From NCBI GenBank assembly GCA_000016765.1, contig CP000699.1:434001-498000 (forward strand): a DNA stretch of 64,000 nt, given 5' to 3'. Positions 8,742 to 19,126 of the stretch are shown in pieces (the first letter of the stretch is position 1; each line of letters starts with the position of its first letter). The notes beneath the pieces are model-generated. The model worked only from the letters and a program-made list of their open reading frames with translations, was not told where the DNA came from and did not search any database. This DNA comes from Rhizorhabdus wittichii RW1 (GTDB lineage Bacteria; Pseudomonadota; Alphaproteobacteria; Sphingomonadales; Sphingomonadaceae). The position numbers and the translations under genes are program-made.

Positions 8742-9508
8742 GCGAACAGGTCCATGTGGCGCGGGCGGATCAGATCGGCGGCGCTGCCGTCGCGGCGGTC
8801 ATGATCGACCCCGCGCACGATCACGATCGGGCGGCCCTCGTCGGCCTGGCCCATGACCAGCGAGGCGGCGGCGGCGACCTCGTCGGCGAGGCCGAGTTCG
8901 CTGGTCTCCAGCCGCCGGCCGTGCAGGTCCTCGCGCCCGCGCAGGTCGAGCAGCGCGGGCATGCCGGCGACGCCGATCGCGGTGCCGGTGGTGCCGGTGC
9001 GCCAGGCGCGGCCGAGGCTGTCGATGATCAGCACCGCCACGTCGACGCCGCAGCGCTCGGCGAGGGCGGCGCGCAGCGCGCGGGCGCTGGCGTCGGGATC
9101 GACGGGGAGGAGGAGGGCGCGGGGCTGGCCGTCATGATCGATGTTCGACTGGTCGATGCCGGCATTGGCGAGGACCAGGCCGAGCCGGTGGCGGACGATC
9201 AGCACGCCCTTGCGAACGCGCATCACCTCCTGCGCCTCGGACAGGATCAGCTCGACGAGGCGCGGGTCCTTGTCGACCTGCCGGGCGATGTCGATCGCCT
9301 GGGCCGAGGCGGTGACGCCGGCCAGCTCGACCAGCCGCCCCTCCGCCTTGGAGACGATCTTCTGGGCGAGGACGACGATGTCGCCGTCGACGAGCGACCG
9401 GCCGCTCGTCTCCAGCGCCGCGAGCACCACGGCGGCGAGATCGGCGCCGGCTTCGATCAGCGGCACGCCGGCCAGCGGGAAGAGCGACAGGGAGGCTTCG
9501 GTGACCAT
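8738..9508 (-). CDS. cofE: Coenzyme F420-0:L-glutamate ligase
   Basis: Adds gamma-linked glutamates to F420-0 using GTP. The 256-residue protein is the single-domain CofE type, without the C-terminal nitroreductase-like reductase domain found in mycobacterial FbiB. Visible motifs are AQKIVSKAEGRLVEL (about 47-61), ANAGIDQSNID and DSLGRAWRTG. It is the first gene of cofE-cofD-cofC and is read away from cydA across a 199-base shared region. If the organism makes dehydro-F420-0, the reductase must be encoded elsewhere. Confidence 0.93.
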   Translation of the reverse strand: MVTEASLSLFPLAGVPLIEAGADLAAVVLAALETSGRSLVDGDIVVLAQKIVSKAEGRLVELAGVTASAQAIDIARQVDKDPRLVELILSEAQEVMRVRKGVLIVRHRLGLVLANAGIDQSNIDHDGQPRALLLPVDPDASARALRAALAERCGVDVAVLIIDSLGRAWRTGTTGTAIGVAGMPALLDLRGREDLHGRRLETSELGLADEVAAAASLVMGQADEGRPIVIVRGVDHDRRDGSAADLIRPRHMDLFA

Positions 9509-9707
9509 GGGCGGGGCTTAGGTCGGGGCGGCGACGGGTGCAATCGCGATGGCGCGACGCATCGGGAAATATACGAATCGACACGATTTTTCCCGCACTG
9601 CGGCGAAATGCTGATATAGGCGCGCCGCGGCCGGAAACCGCCGGACCGCTTCGACTCGGGGCCGCTCCCTTGCCGGTCCGCCCCGTCTAGAGGGGAGCAT
9701 CGCACCG

Positions 9708-11114
9708 ATGCTGGACGCCTTCGATCCCGTGGTGCTGGCGCGCATCCAGTTCGCCTTCACCGTCAGTTTCCATTTCATCTTCCCGTCCTTCTCGATCGGG
9801 CTGGCCAGCTATCTGATGGTGCTGGAGGCGCTGTGGCTGAAGACGGGCAACGCGATCTACGCCAATCTCTACCGCTACTGGCTGAAGATCTTCGCGATCG
9901 CCTTCGCCATGGGGGTCGTGTCGGGGATCGTCATGTCCTACCAGTTCGGCACCAACTGGTCGGTGTTCAGCGACAAGGCGGGGGCGGTGATCGGTCCGCT
10001 GATGGCCTATGAGGTGCTGACCGCCTTCTTCCTGGAGGCGGGCTTCCTCGGCGTCATGCTGTTCGGGATCAACAAGGTGGGGAAAGGGCTGCATTTCGCC
10101 GCGACCTGCGCGGTCGCGATCGGCACCTTCATCTCGGCCTTCTGGATATTGTCGGCGAACAGCTGGATGCAGACCCCGGTCGGCTACGAGATCGCGGCGA
10201 ACGGGCAGTTCGTGCCGGGGCCGAGCTGGGCGGCGATCATCTTCAACCCCAGCTTCCCCTATCGCCTCGTCCACACCGTGATCGCCGCCTATCTGACGAC
10301 GGCGCTGGTGGTCGGCGGCGTCGGCGCCTGGCATCTGCTGCGCGACGGCGCCAATCGCGGCGCGCGGACGATGTTCTCGATGGCGATGTGGATGGCGGCG
10401 CTGGTGGCACCGATCCAGATCCTCGCCGGCGACATGCACGGGCTCAACACGCTCGAGCATCAGCCGGCCAAGGTGATGGCGATGGAAGGCCATTATCAGA
10501 GCCATCCGCACGGCGCGCCGCTGATCCTGTTCGGCATTCCGAACAGCGCGGAGCAGCGGGTCGACCTGGCGGTCGAGATCCCCAAGATGTCCTCGCTGAT
10601 CCTCAAGCACGACCCCGACGCGCCGCTCGCCGGGCTCGATACGGTGCCCGAGCGCGATCATCCGCCGGTCGGGATCGTCTTCTGGTCGTTCCGGATCATG
10701 GTCGGGATAGGCTTCGCGATCTTCGCGCTCGGCCTGTTCAGCCTGATCGCGCGGGCGCGGGGGCGGCTCTACGACTGGCCGCTGCTCCATCGCCTCGCCA
10801 TCCTGCTCGGCCCGGCGGGCTTCGTCGCGGTGATCGCGGGCTGGGTGACGACCGAGGTCGGCCGCCAGCCCTATGTCGTCTACGGGCTGCTGCGCACCGC
10901 CGACGCCGCCTCGCCGCTGGCGGCGCCCGCGGTCGGCGCGTCGCTGCTCGCCTTCATCATCGTCTATTTCGCGGTGTTCGGGGTGGGCGTCTGGTACATC
11001 CTCAAGCTGATGGCGAAGCCGCCCCAGCGCGGCGAGAGCGCCGAGCCGGTCGAGGGACCGATCCGCAGCGCCGGCATCACCCCCGCGCCGGCCGTCGAAG
11101 GAGAAAGGCCATGA
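9708..11114 (+). CDS. cydA: Cytochrome bd-type quinol oxidase subunit I (CioA-like)
   Basis: Haem-bearing subunit of the bd-type terminal oxidase, which reduces O2 with quinol electrons in the cytoplasmic membrane. The 468-residue length and short Q-loop fit the cyanide-insensitive (CIO) subgroup. Likely haem ligands are His22 in FHFIFPS, His188 in VHTVIAAY and a Met near 257 (MAMEGHY). GRQPYVVYG (about 384) matches the conserved GRQP region. AGGGGAG lies before the ATG. It overlaps cydB as ATGA. The residual function should be low-oxygen or stress respiration. Confidence 0.95.
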   Translation: MLDAFDPVVLARIQFAFTVSFHFIFPSFSIGLASYLMVLEALWLKTGNAIYANLYRYWLKIFAIAFAMGVVSGIVMSYQFGTNWSVFSDKAGAVIGPLMAYEVLTAFFLEAGFLGVMLFGINKVGKGLHFAATCAVAIGTFISAFWILSANSWMQTPVGYEIAANGQFVPGPSWAAIIFNPSFPYRLVHTVIAAYLTTALVVGGVGAWHLLRDGANRGARTMFSMAMWMAALVAPIQILAGDMHGLNTLEHQPAKVMAMEGHYQSHPHGAPLILFGIPNSAEQRVDLAVEIPKMSSLILKHDPDAPLAGLDTVPERDHPPVGIVFWSFRIMVGIGFAIFALGLFSLIARARGRLYDWPLLHRLAILLGPAGFVAVIAGWVTTEVGRQPYVVYGLLRTADAASPLAAPAVGASLLAFIIVYFAVFGVGVWYILKLMAKPPQRGESAEPVEGPIRSAGITPAPAVEGERP

Positions 11115-12095
11115 TCGGCTTCGACCTCACCCTCGCCTGGGCGGCGATCATCGCCTTCGCGGTGGCCGCCTATGTCGTGATGGACGGCTTCGACCTGGGG
11201 ATCGGCATCCTCTTCCCGGGGTTCCGGGTCGGTGGCGAGCGCGACATGGCGATGAACAGCATCGCGCCGGTCTGGGACGGCAACGAGACCTGGCTGGTGC
11301 TCGGCGGGGGCGGGCTGATGGCGGCCTTTCCGCTCGCCTATGCGATCATCCTGCCGGCGCTCTACGCGCCGCTGACGGCGATGCTGCTCGGCCTCGTCTT
11401 CCGCGGCGTCGCCTTCGAGTTCCGCTGGCGCGATCCGGGGCACCGCGCCTTCTGGGACGCGGCCTTCTGCGGCGGATCGCTGGTCGCGACGCTGGCGCAG
11501 GGCATCACCCTCGGCGCGCTGCTGCAGGGGATCGAGGTCGGCGGCCGGGCCTATGCCGGCGGTTGGTGGGACTGGCTGACGCCCTTCTCGCTGCTGACCG
11601 GGGTCAGCCTGGCGATCGGCTATGCGTTGCTCGGCGCGGGCTGGCTGATCTGGAAGACGGAGGGCGCTCTCCAGGCCGACGCGCGGCGCTTCGCCCGGCC
11701 GCTGTGCCTGGCGCTGCTCGTCGCGATCGCGGCGGTCAGCCTCTACACGCCCTTCCTCGAAGGCAAATATCATGAGCGCTGGTTCGGCTATCCCGGCCTG
11801 TTCGTGACGATCCCGGTGCCGCTGCTCGTCGCCGTCGTCGCGCTGCTGTTGTGGCGGTCGATCGGCGGGCGGCGTGACGGCATGCCCTTCCTGCTGACCC
11901 TGGGCCTGTTCGGCCTGTCGATGCTCGGCCTCGCCATCTCGATCTACCCCGACGTCGTTCCGGGGCGTGTGACGATCTGGGAGGCGGCCGCGCCAGAGCG
12001 GAGCCAGGCCTTCATGCTGGTCGGGGCGGTGGTGCTGGTGCCGATCATCCTCGGCTACACCATCTGGGCCTATTGGGTGTTCCGCGGCAAGGTCG

Positions 12096-12115
<20 letters not shown>
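11111..12115 (+). CDS. cydB: Cytochrome bd-type quinol oxidase subunit II (CioB-like)
   Basis: Second membrane subunit of the bd oxidase, structurally related to CydA. The true start is the ATG at 11111, which overlaps the cydA stop (ATGA); the frame continues open upstream inside cydA but is not coding. The 334-residue product has the hallmarks MDGFDLGIGILFPGF (about 22-36) and WDGNETWLVLGGG (about 54-66), and about eight or nine hydrophobic helices. Its last 20 bases overlap the next small gene. All three genes form one operon. Confidence 0.95.
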
Positions 12116-13693
<1,578 letters not shown>

Positions 13694-13744
13694 GCGTCGC
13701 CGAAGGGGCTGCGCGGCTCGGCGCGGTCCCTTCGGACGCCGGCC

Positions 13745-14857
13745 CTATCGGCCGGCGGCGGGGAGGGCGGGCATCTGCCCGTCATGATCCTCGGGCGCGT
13801 CGATCGTCCGCATCCATTTGACCGACGCCACATGCCATTGCGGGTCGTTCTTGCGCAGCAGCGCGAACAGGCCGGGCAGGTGCATCGCGCCATAGGTGAG
13901 GTAGATGCGCGGCCTGGGCTCGGCGATCAGCCGGGCCGCGAGCTGGCGGTTGCGGAAGTCGATCAGCACCCGGTCGAGCGGATCGCCCGAGGGGGGACCG
14001 CTCGCCCGCGTCAGCGACAGCGTCATGAAGCCGCGGCACAGGATGCCGGCAATGGCGCGCTGCCCCTCCGTTCCCTGCCGGAGGAAACGGATCGCGGCTT
14101 CCATCCGGTCGGGCGAGGCCGCGTCGCTCTTCGGCTTCGCGGCCATCGCCTTGGCGAAGCCCGGATCGGTCGCCATCAGCCGGTCATATTCCCGCTTCAG
14201 GTCGAGCGTGCTGACGTCCGCGACGACGTGCGAGGCGGGATGGACCTGCGCATCGCGGCCGAGAAGCTGGAAATAATCGTTCTGGAACTGGAGGCCGCAC
14301 AGGTCGCCCAGCGCGCGATAGGTCTCGCTGAGATCGCGGCCGCCGGTCACCGTCCGGTCGAGCCAGGCGTCGGCTTCGGGTGTCGCGGGCCGGACGCCCT
14401 CATAATAGAGGACATAGCCCCGCGAGAGGGCGTCTTCGAGGTCGTAGACCACCGACTTGTAGAAGCGCTCGATCCCGACATGCTGCATGCCCTGGAAGAC
14501 GATCGTCTTGCGGCCGTTGGTGAGCGTGACCTGTGGCACCAGGGCGGGACGCATCTGCGTGACGGCGGCGAGATAGTAGATCGGCGCTGCGAGCAGGATC
14601 GACAGGAGGAAGAACAGGGCCACCGCCCACCCGATCCAGCTTTGCAGCAAGGGCCGGCGCGATCGGAGCAGCTTCCGGAAGAGCCAGGCCAGCGGCAACG
14701 CGATCAGCGCGGCCAGCAGCGCGACCACCGGCAGCGCCCAGCCCGTCGCCTGGACGAGGATCGGCAGCGCGAGGAGGAAGCCGAGCCCGGCCACGAACCA
14801 GAGGATCGTGCCCAGCCGGATGCCCCAGCGGCGGGAGAAGGGAATGTCGCGCGTCAT
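13745..14857 (-). CDS. Membrane-anchored TraB/Tiki-like protein, function unknown
   Basis: A 370-residue protein with three N-terminal membrane segments (about 14-38, 41-60, 74-98) followed by a soluble domain. The domain carries GMQHVG (123-128), YYEG (151-154) and YGAMHLPG near 330. This His...Glu...His-Leu-Pro-Gly pattern recalls the TraB/PrgY/GumN (Tiki) metalloprotease-like superfamily. The ATG at 14857 overlaps the stop of the upstream membrane gene (ATGA), so the two are coupled. Family assignment is from motif appearance only; substrate is unknown. Confidence 0.7.
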   Translation of the reverse strand: MTRDIPFSRRWGIRLGTILWFVAGLGFLLALPILVQATGWALPVVALLAALIALPLAWLFRKLLRSRRPLLQSWIGWAVALFFLLSILLAAPIYYLAAVTQMRPALVPQVTLTNGRKTIVFQGMQHVGIERFYKSVVYDLEDALSRGYVLYYEGVRPATPEADAWLDRTVTGGRDLSETYRALGDLCGLQFQNDYFQLLGRDAQVHPASHVVADVSTLDLKREYDRLMATDPGFAKAMAAKPKSDAASPDRMEAAIRFLRQGTEGQRAIAGILCRGFMTLSLTRASGPPSGDPLDRVLIDFRNRQLAARLIAEPRPRIYLTYGAMHLPGLFALLRKNDPQWHVASVKWMRTIDAPEDHDGQMPALPAAGR

Positions 14858-15528
14858 GGTGCCCCCACGATCAGGATGCTGGCGATGCCGTTGAAGATCG
14901 CGGCGGCCAGCCAGGTGCCCAGCACCGAACGAATGGCGGCGGATCGCGTCATATGGCTGTGGCGGTGCAGCCAGATGGTTTCGATGCGCAGATACCAGGC
15001 GATGCCGAGCAGGGCGATCGCGAAGCCGCTCAGGACGACCGCCGGATGCTGCGCGCGCACGAGGATCGCGGCGATGCCCAGGATGAGGGCCGCAGGGCCG
15101 GCGATGTAGCATTGCGCGAAAAAGGGCTGGCGGAGGGTCTCGCGGTCGAGCGGCAGGCCCTGTGCCTTCAGCCGGCGCGCCGCGAACATCAGCGGATAGA
15201 TGGAGAAGAGGACGAAGCGCAATAGCAGGAGGTTCTGGTCCGACGTCATGATCTGCTGGCCGATCGGACTGGTAGCCTTGGGCAGGCTGCTATGCGAACC
15301 GATCTCGATTAGGTGCGACAGCAATATGGTGAGCAGCAGGAACAGCGGCGGGCTGAGCATGTCCGTGAACTGGTCCTCGGCGGGGTCCCTCAATTCCCTT
15401 TCGGAATAGAGCAGCATCTCCATCGGATGCCGGACCGACCGCCACAGCGTGCGCGGATAGAAGATCAGCCAGCTCATCACTTCATAGAGCAGTTCCTCGA
15501 TCGATTGGAAAAGGCGCAGGAAATCCAC
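14854..15528 (-). CDS. Five-span inner-membrane protein, unknown function
   Basis: A 224-residue protein with a charged N-terminal region of about 60 residues and about five hydrophobic segments (near 59-79, 100-118, 133-155, 163-180, 200-222). This layout resembles YIP1-type membrane proteins, but no diagnostic motif was recognised. It is the first gene of a two-gene operon with the TraB/Tiki-like protein (4-base overlap), so the two probably act together. Its start lies 22 bases from the stop codon of the neighbour on the same strand. Confidence 0.7.
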   Translation of the reverse strand: MDFLRLFQSIEELLYEVMSWLIFYPRTLWRSVRHPMEMLLYSERELRDPAEDQFTDMLSPPLFLLLTILLSHLIEIGSHSSLPKATSPIGQQIMTSDQNLLLLRFVLFSIYPLMFAARRLKAQGLPLDRETLRQPFFAQCYIAGPAALILGIAAILVRAQHPAVVLSGFAIALLGIAWYLRIETIWLHRHSHMTRSAAIRSVLGTWLAAAIFNGIASILIVGAP

Positions 15529-15550
15529 GTCTTCCGCCTCGCGCCAGGCG

Positions 15551-16360
15551 TCAGCGGCAGGCCGATGGCTTGATCGCGGCGATGTAGCGGATGCGCCCGT
15601 CCTTGACGGCGACCTGCACGCACTGGCCGGTTCGCTCGTTCGACCGGATCGTATAGGCGGAATCGCCGGCTTGATAGGCGTTCACGGTCCGGAAGCCGCG
15701 CTTCTGGAGCTCGACGTCTGCGCTCGCCGCCCGCTGGGTGACGAGGTCGTTGACGTTGACCGAGGCGCGATAGCCGCCGGCATCGTCGGCATGGCCGTCG
15801 CGATGCCGGGTTTCGTTGCCGCGCTGGGCGACGCCCTTGGAATAGCCGTCCGAATAGGCATCGGCCCGATCGTAATTATGGTAGGATTGCGCATAGAGAC
15901 CGTCGCGATAGCCGCGCTCGAACTGCGAATCCGCGGCCTCGTCGTCGAGATGCTTCCCATTGTCGTGGTTGTGCGAGTTGTGCGCGAGCGCCGCCACCCC
16001 GACGAGGGCAACGCCGATGGCCGCTGCCGCCGCCGCGCCGGAGCCGCCTTTCCCGTCCGCCTTGGCGTTGCCCTGGTTGCAATCGGCCGCCGGCGTCGTC
16101 GTGATGGCATCGAACCGCCCGTCGAAAACGGCCACCGACACGCAGGCACGGTGCTTCGGCTGCCACCAGTAGCTCCACGCCCGATCGTCGCCCTTCTGGG
16201 TCTTGATATGGACATAGCCCCGTTCTTCGAGCTGCGTCTCGCCGCCGGCCGCGCGGGCACCGACGAGGTCGCCCAGGTCGCGCGGCGCCTGCGCTGACGC
16301 GATGGAGGGCAGCAGGAGCGGCCCGCAGGCGGCGATGATGCTCAGATGGCGGATCGTCAC
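15551..16360 (-). CDS. Secreted protein with two copies of a ~64-residue domain
   Basis: Has a signal peptide (hydrophobic stretch ending in ASAQA, about residue 25) and two copies of one domain, at 31-94 and 205-268. Aligned by eye without gaps, the copies share about a third of residues, including DLV..RAA, L..RG, CV.VAV.DGR and a closing Cys. Between them lie an Ala/Gly-rich hydrophobic segment (about 106-124) and a His/Asp/Tyr-rich linker. The GTG at 16360 sits 6 bases after GAGGGG; the ATG at 16366 touches it directly and is less likely. Function unknown; periplasmic or lipid-associated location likely. Confidence 0.75.
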   Translation of the reverse strand: MTIRHLSIIAACGPLLLPSIASAQAPRDLGDLVGARAAGGETQLEERGYVHIKTQKGDDRAWSYWWQPKHRACVSVAVFDGRFDAITTTPAADCNQGNAKADGKGGSGAAAAAAIGVALVGVAALAHNSHNHDNGKHLDDEAADSQFERGYRDGLYAQSYHNYDRADAYSDGYSKGVAQRGNETRHRDGHADDAGGYRASVNVNDLVTQRAASADVELQKRGFRTVNAYQAGDSAYTIRSNERTGQCVQVAVKDGRIRYIAAIKPSACR

Positions 16361-16512
16361 GGGCATCCCCTCGCAATTCGTTACGACTGTCCAACCAGAA
16401 TGTGTGGCGGCCCTGTTCGGGGCAAGTGCTTTTTTTTGGCGGAACTGGGGCCGCAACGTCACGAATGATTGCATGGCGGTGCCAGTCAGGCGTTCGGGAT
16501 TTCGAACCGAAG

Positions 16513-16589
16513 TGGCGCGCCCGGCAGGATTCGAACCTGCGACCCCAAGCTTAGAAGGCTCGTGCTCTATCCAACTGAGCTACGGGCGC
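16513..16589 (-). tRNA. tRNA-Arg (anticodon UCU)
   Basis: Reads on the minus strand as a complete cloverleaf of 77 bases including an encoded CCA. The 7-bp acceptor GCGCCCG/CGGGCGC, D-arm GCTC...GAGC, anticodon loop CTTCTAA (anticodon TCT at 16553-16555) and T-arm CAGG-TTCGAAT-CCTG are all visible. It decodes AGA, a rare codon in such GC-rich DNA. It lies upstream of the duplicated-domain gene. No integrated element is seen beside it. Confidence 0.97.
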
Positions 16590-16648
16590 GCGTCGGGGCG
16601 GCAGATAGCGTGGATTGCGCTCGGATGGAACGCCGTTAGTGTGGCCTT

Positions 16649-17395
16649 ATGAACGATAGCAGCGCCGCGCCCGTCGCCTCCGACGCCGAAGCCATAAGGG
16701 GCCGGCACTTCCGCTATTTCGATTTCGTGATGGCGGCGTTCGTCACCATCTTGCTGCTGTCCAACGTGCTGGGCGCGGGCAAGGTCGCGGTGGTCCACAT
16801 TCCCGGCATCGGGCCCTGGCCGTTCGGCGCGGGCATCCTGTTCTTCCCGGTCGGCTATGTGATCGGCGACATCATGACCGAGGTCTATGGCTATGGCCGC
16901 GCGCGCCGTTGCATCTGGGCGGGAACGGCGGCGCTGCTGTTCATGGTGGTGATGAGCCTGGTCGTCGTGGCGCTGCCGCCCGACAAGAACTGGACCGGGC
17001 AGGCGGCCTATGAGCAGGTGTTCGGACAGGTGCCGCGCATCGTCGTCGCCTCGATCACCGCCTTCTGGGCGGGCGAGTTCGTCAACAGCTATGTCCTCGC
17101 CAAGATGAAGCTGTGGACCGGCGGCAAGCATCTCTGGACCCGCACGATCGGTTCGACCGTCGCGGGGCAGGGGGTCGACAGCCTGATCTTCTATCCGCTC
17201 GCCTTCCTCGGCGCGGAAGGGTGGACGAGCAATCTGGTCTTCAAGGTGCTCGTCACCCAATGGGTGCTCAAGGTGAGCTGGGAGGTGATCCTGACCCCGG
17301 CCACCTATGTCGTGGTCAACTTCCTCAAGAAACGCGAGGGCATCGACGTGTTCGACGAGGGCACCGACTTCACCCCGTTCCGGACACGGGTATAG
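16649..17395 (+). CDS. yhhQ: Queuosine precursor transporter (YhhQ/VUT family)
   Basis: Inner-membrane carrier thought to import queuosine precursors (preQ0/preQ1) for tRNA wobble modification. The 248-residue product has about six membrane segments and family landmarks: SNVLGAGKV (about 38-46), FFPVGYVIGDIMTEVYGYG (about 70-88) and AFWAGEFVNSYVLAKMK. The COG1738 family is well defined; the specific substrate is inferred from E. coli YhhQ. It is a single gene between the tRNA and the convergent ynfA. Confidence 0.88.
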   Translation: MNDSSAAPVASDAEAIRGRHFRYFDFVMAAFVTILLLSNVLGAGKVAVVHIPGIGPWPFGAGILFFPVGYVIGDIMTEVYGYGRARRCIWAGTAALLFMVVMSLVVVALPPDKNWTGQAAYEQVFGQVPRIVVASITAFWAGEFVNSYVLAKMKLWTGGKHLWTRTIGSTVAGQGVDSLIFYPLAFLGAEGWTSNLVFKVLVTQWVLKVSWEVILTPATYVVVNFLKKREGIDVFDEGTDFTPFRTRV

Positions 17396-17399
17396 GCGG

Positions 17400-17732
17400 T
17401 CAGGCCGTTCGCGGCCCGAGCAGGATGACGGCGCTCCCCACGGCGCAAAGTAGCACGCCGATCAGGTCCCAGCGATCGGGCCGGCCGCCCTCGACCGCCC
17501 ACATCCAGCCGAGCGACGCGCAGATGTAGATGCCGCCATAGGCCGCGAAGGCGCGTCCGGCGGCGGCGCTGTCGACGCGGGTGAGGAGCCAGGCGAACAG
17601 GATCAGCAGCCCGACGCCGCCGACCGCCCAGAGCGGCGACTTGCCGAGCCGCAGCCAGGCCCAGAAGGCGAAGCAGCCGCCGATCTCGCACAGCGCCGCC
17701 GCGACGAAGATGAAAAGGCCGGCGCCCGGCAT
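17400..17732 (-). CDS. ynfA: YnfA family small membrane protein (UPF0060)
   Basis: A 110-residue protein with four hydrophobic segments, the layout of the small-multidrug-resistance-like YnfA family. Typical pieces are [13 protein letters not shown] (about 12-24), [15 protein letters not shown] (about 64-78) and a final [13 protein letters not shown]. YnfA has been linked to efflux of cationic compounds in enterics, but its role here is untested. The ATG overlaps the stop of the GFA gene by one base (TGATG), so it is the last gene of a purS-purQ-GFA-ynfA run. Confidence 0.9.
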   Translation of the reverse strand: MPGAGLFIFVAAALCEIGGCFAFWAWLRLGKSPLWAVGGVGLLILFAWLLTRVDSAAAGRAFAAYGGIYICASLGWMWAVEGGRPDRWDLIGVLLCAVGSAVILLGPRTA

Positions 17733-18151
17733 CAGGCGACGGGCGGAGGCTGGCTCTCGAGGCTCGGTATCTCGGTCGAGATGCAGGCCCAGTCGGGCGC
17801 CTGCGAGGTCCAGATCGTCGCCTGCGGCCCCATCAGGTTGGGATCGTCGAGCGCGCCGATGCGCAGGAAGATGAGGTGCGGGCGGCTCAGCGCCTCGCTG
17901 GTCAGCGGCGTGCCGCAGGTCGGGCAGAAGCCGCGCCGCATCGCATTGCCGCTCTCGGCGACGCTGTCATGATAGCGGATCTCGCCGGTCCAGCGCACCT
18001 TGTCGGCCGGGAAGCAGATGTTCGCCGTCGCGGTGCCGCCGCCGAGATACTGGCACAGCCGGCACCAGCAGGTGCGCGCCGCCATCGGCTCGGCATCGAT
18101 GGTGAAGCGTACGGCGCCGCACAGACAGCCGGCGCCGTGCGGCGCGGTCAC
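17732..18151 (-). CDS. GFA family zinc-binding protein (CENP-V/GFA domain)
   Basis: A 139-residue protein of the family named after the glutathione-dependent formaldehyde-activating enzyme. Seven cysteines fit the two zinc sites: Cys9 and Cys11, Cys28, Cys30 and Cys33 (TCWCRLC), and Cys76 and Cys79 (CPTCG). The activity is uncertain because the founding activity has been questioned. It starts with GTG, overlapping the purQ stop (GTGA, 18148-18151), which implies coupling although no functional link to purine synthesis is known. Confidence 0.9.
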   Translation of the reverse strand: MTAPHGAGCLCGAVRFTIDAEPMAARTCWCRLCQYLGGGTATANICFPADKVRWTGEIRYHDSVAESGNAMRRGFCPTCGTPLTSEALSRPHLIFLRIGALDDPNLMGPQATIWTSQAPDWACISTEIPSLESQPPPVA

Positions 18152-18813
18152 GCCACCGTCTCCAGCAGGCCCTCGAACAGGCGGCGGCCGTCGTCATTGC
18201 CGTGCGCAGCCTCGATCACCCGCTCGGGGTGCGGCATCATGCCCAGCACGTTGCCGGCGTCGTTGAGGATGCCCGCGATGCCGCGCGCCGACCCGTTGAC
18301 CGCCTCGGCATAGCGGAAGGCGACCCGGCCCTCGCCCTCGATCCGGTCGAGCGTCTCGCGGTCGGCGGTGAAGTTGCCGTCGTGATGCGCGACCGGGAAA
18401 TGGACCTTCTCGCCCTTGTCGTAGCGCGCGGTGAAGGTCGACTGGCTGTTCTCGACGGTCAGCGCGACCTCGCGGCAGACGAAGTCCAGCCCCTCGTTGC
18501 GCATTAGCGCGCCGGGCAGCAGCCCGGCCTCGGTCAGGATCTGGAAGCCGTTGCAGATGCCGAGCACCGGCACGCCGCGGCCGGCCGCCTCGACGATCGC
18601 GCGCATGATCGGCGACCGCGCCGCCATCGCGCCCGAACGCAGATAGTCGCCATAGGAGAAACCGCCGGGCACCGCGATCAGGCCGATGCCGTCGGGCAGC
18701 GCCGTTTCCTGGTGCCAGAGCATGTCCGGCGCCTTGCCCGTGACGTCGCGGATCGCGACGGCAAGGTCGCGATCGCAATTGGAGCCGGGGAAGACGATGA
18801 CCGCGCTCTTCAT
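18148..18813 (-). CDS. purQ: Phosphoribosylformylglycinamidine synthase, glutaminase subunit
   Basis: Glutaminase subunit that feeds ammonia to PurL in purine synthesis, working in a PurL-PurQ-PurS complex. The 221-residue class I amidotransferase has the nucleophile Cys87 in LGICNGFQ and the His/Glu pair in MMPHPERV near 200. The ATG at 18813 is preceded by GGAGG at good spacing, so a longer upstream frame is rejected. purS lies 13 bases upstream. The small PurL partner is not in the window. Confidence 0.97.
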   Translation of the reverse strand: MKSAVIVFPGSNCDRDLAVAIRDVTGKAPDMLWHQETALPDGIGLIAVPGGFSYGDYLRSGAMAARSPIMRAIVEAAGRGVPVLGICNGFQILTEAGLLPGALMRNEGLDFVCREVALTVENSQSTFTARYDKGEKVHFPVAHHDGNFTADRETLDRIEGEGRVAFRYAEAVNGSARGIAGILNDAGNVLGMMPHPERVIEAAHGNDDGRRLFEGLLETVA

Positions 18814-18826
18814 GATATGCCTCCGA

Positions 18827-19057
18827 TCAGGCCCGTTCGATCCGGAAATTCTCGATGACGGTGTTGGCGAGCAGCTTCTTGCACATCGCCTCGATTTCGG
18901 CATCGCTGACGCCGTCGTCATGGTCGAGCTCGATCAGCTTGCCGGCACGGACGTCGTTGACACCCGAGAAACCGAGCGAGCCGAGCGCATGGTGGATCGC
19001 CTTGCCCTGGGGATCGAGCACGCCGCCCTTCAGGGTGACATAGACGCGGGTCTTCAT
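18827..19057 (-). CDS. purS: Phosphoribosylformylglycinamidine synthase subunit PurS
   Basis: A 76-residue bridging subunit of the three-part FGAM synthetase. The sequence is typical: [18 protein letters not shown] at the start, then [11 protein letters not shown] and VRAGKLIEL. It starts with ATG after AGAGG and stops 13 bases before purQ. Its presence shows that the organism uses the split PurS/PurQ/PurL enzyme rather than the single long PurL of enterics. Confidence 0.97.
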   Translation of the reverse strand: MKTRVYVTLKGGVLDPQGKAIHHALGSLGFSGVNDVRAGKLIELDHDDGVSDAEIEAMCKKLLANTVIENFRIERA

Positions 19058-19126
19058 CGCGGCCTCTTCGTTGGGAGATTCAAGCGCCCTATGGCCCCGA
19101 AGGGCGCGACGGGCAAGGGGCCGGGA

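Noticed and set aside
16513-16589. Attachment site for an integrated element at tRNA-Arg
   Set aside because: No integrase and no repeated 3' tRNA fragment was seen near it.
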